Below, one piece after another: positions 24,643 to 24,791 of a DNA stretch of 24,791 bases (positions are counted from its first letter, which is position 1; each line of letters opens with the position of its first letter). Both the position numbers and the translations under genes were made by a program. The notes under the pieces are model-generated. The model was not told the origin of the DNA. It saw nothing but the letters and a program-made list of their open reading frames with translations, and made no database searches. The stretch is from Raineya sp964654605 (lineage in GTDB: Bacteria > Bacteroidota > Bacteroidia > Cytophagales > Thermonemataceae): positions 1 through 24,791 of the forward strand of contig CAZZLW010000066.1 in NCBI GenBank assembly GCA_964654605.1. The letters run 5' to 3'.

Positions 24643-24791
24643 AACGGCACACCTGTACATTGTGCAACAGCGACAGCCACCATTAAGATAAAACCTGTAA
24701 ATGATGTCCCCATAGCCCAAAATGATAGCTTTACAATGAATGAAGATGAAGTTTTGAATGGCAATGTGAGTTTGAATGATAATGACGGCGA
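24411..24791 (+). repeat. 303-base tandem repeat of the adhesin gene
   Basis: Bases 24411-24488 and 24714-24791 align with two differences in 78, a period of 303 bases or 101 residues. The second copy is cut by the window end. More copies are likely beyond it. Confidence 0.85.
24643..24791 (+). pseudogene. Continuation of the tandem-repeat protein after the in-frame stop (partial)
   Basis: Directly after the TAA, in the same frame, the translation runs NGTPVHCATATATIKIKPVN and on into the next repeat start (QNDSFTMNEDE), exactly what the preceding repeat leads one to expect. The frame is open to the window end. It is best read as part of the same gene, whether truncated in nature or broken by a local sequence error. 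Confidence 0.7.

Noticed and set aside
24613..24645. Programmed frameshift or recoding in the repeat protein
   Set aside because: The frame does not change across the block and no slippery sequence is visible; a sequence error or nonsense mutation is simpler.

Overview
The window reads as a chromosomal segment of a Bacteroidota bacterium, probably a gliding or Cytophagales-type member. The grounds are: C-terminal type IX secretion (T9SS) sorting domains on three large exported proteins, the Bacteroidota -7 promoter box TAnnTTTG ahead of several genes, A-rich translation starts without strong Shine-Dalgarno sequences, and a G+C content I judge by eye at just under 40%. No rRNA, tRNA, CRISPR array, transposase or phage gene was found.

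Left part (1-5700): a terminator-like structure at the edge, a small exported or membrane-anchored hypothetical protein on the minus strand, then on the plus strand mutL (mismatch repair), a Na/Pi-cotransporter-family protein, a periplasmic isoaspartyl peptidase/L-asparaginase, a roughly 300-base gap holding a perfect 15-bp hairpin, and maf (nucleotide pyrophosphatase).

Middle (5836-12952, minus strand): one tightly packed transcription unit, read right to left: a fused double D-Ala-D-Ala ligase, two D12-class adenine methyltransferases, an AlwI-family restriction endonuclease, and the ribosome-assembly GTPase rsgA. Neighbouring genes overlap by 17, 65 and 4 bases or are 3 bases apart, so a complete restriction-modification (R-M) module sits inside a housekeeping operon. 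A small two-helix membrane protein lies just upstream.

Right part (13474-24791, plus strand): an export cluster with an endonuclease I carrying a T9SS tail, a two-module lectin-like protein with a T9SS tail, a phospholipase-D-type nuclease with a T9SS tail, two small lipocalin-like proteins, and the start of a large glycine-rich protein followed by 101-residue tandem repeats, interrupted by an in-frame stop. Several strong intrinsic terminators separate these genes.

The most striking whole-window signal is not a gene. By eye the palindromic tetramers CATG, GGCC and GCGC are absent and GATC occurs only three times, although base composition predicts tens of each. Together with the R-M module this suggests long exposure to restriction at 4-bp palindromes. 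Manual counts need checking by computer.
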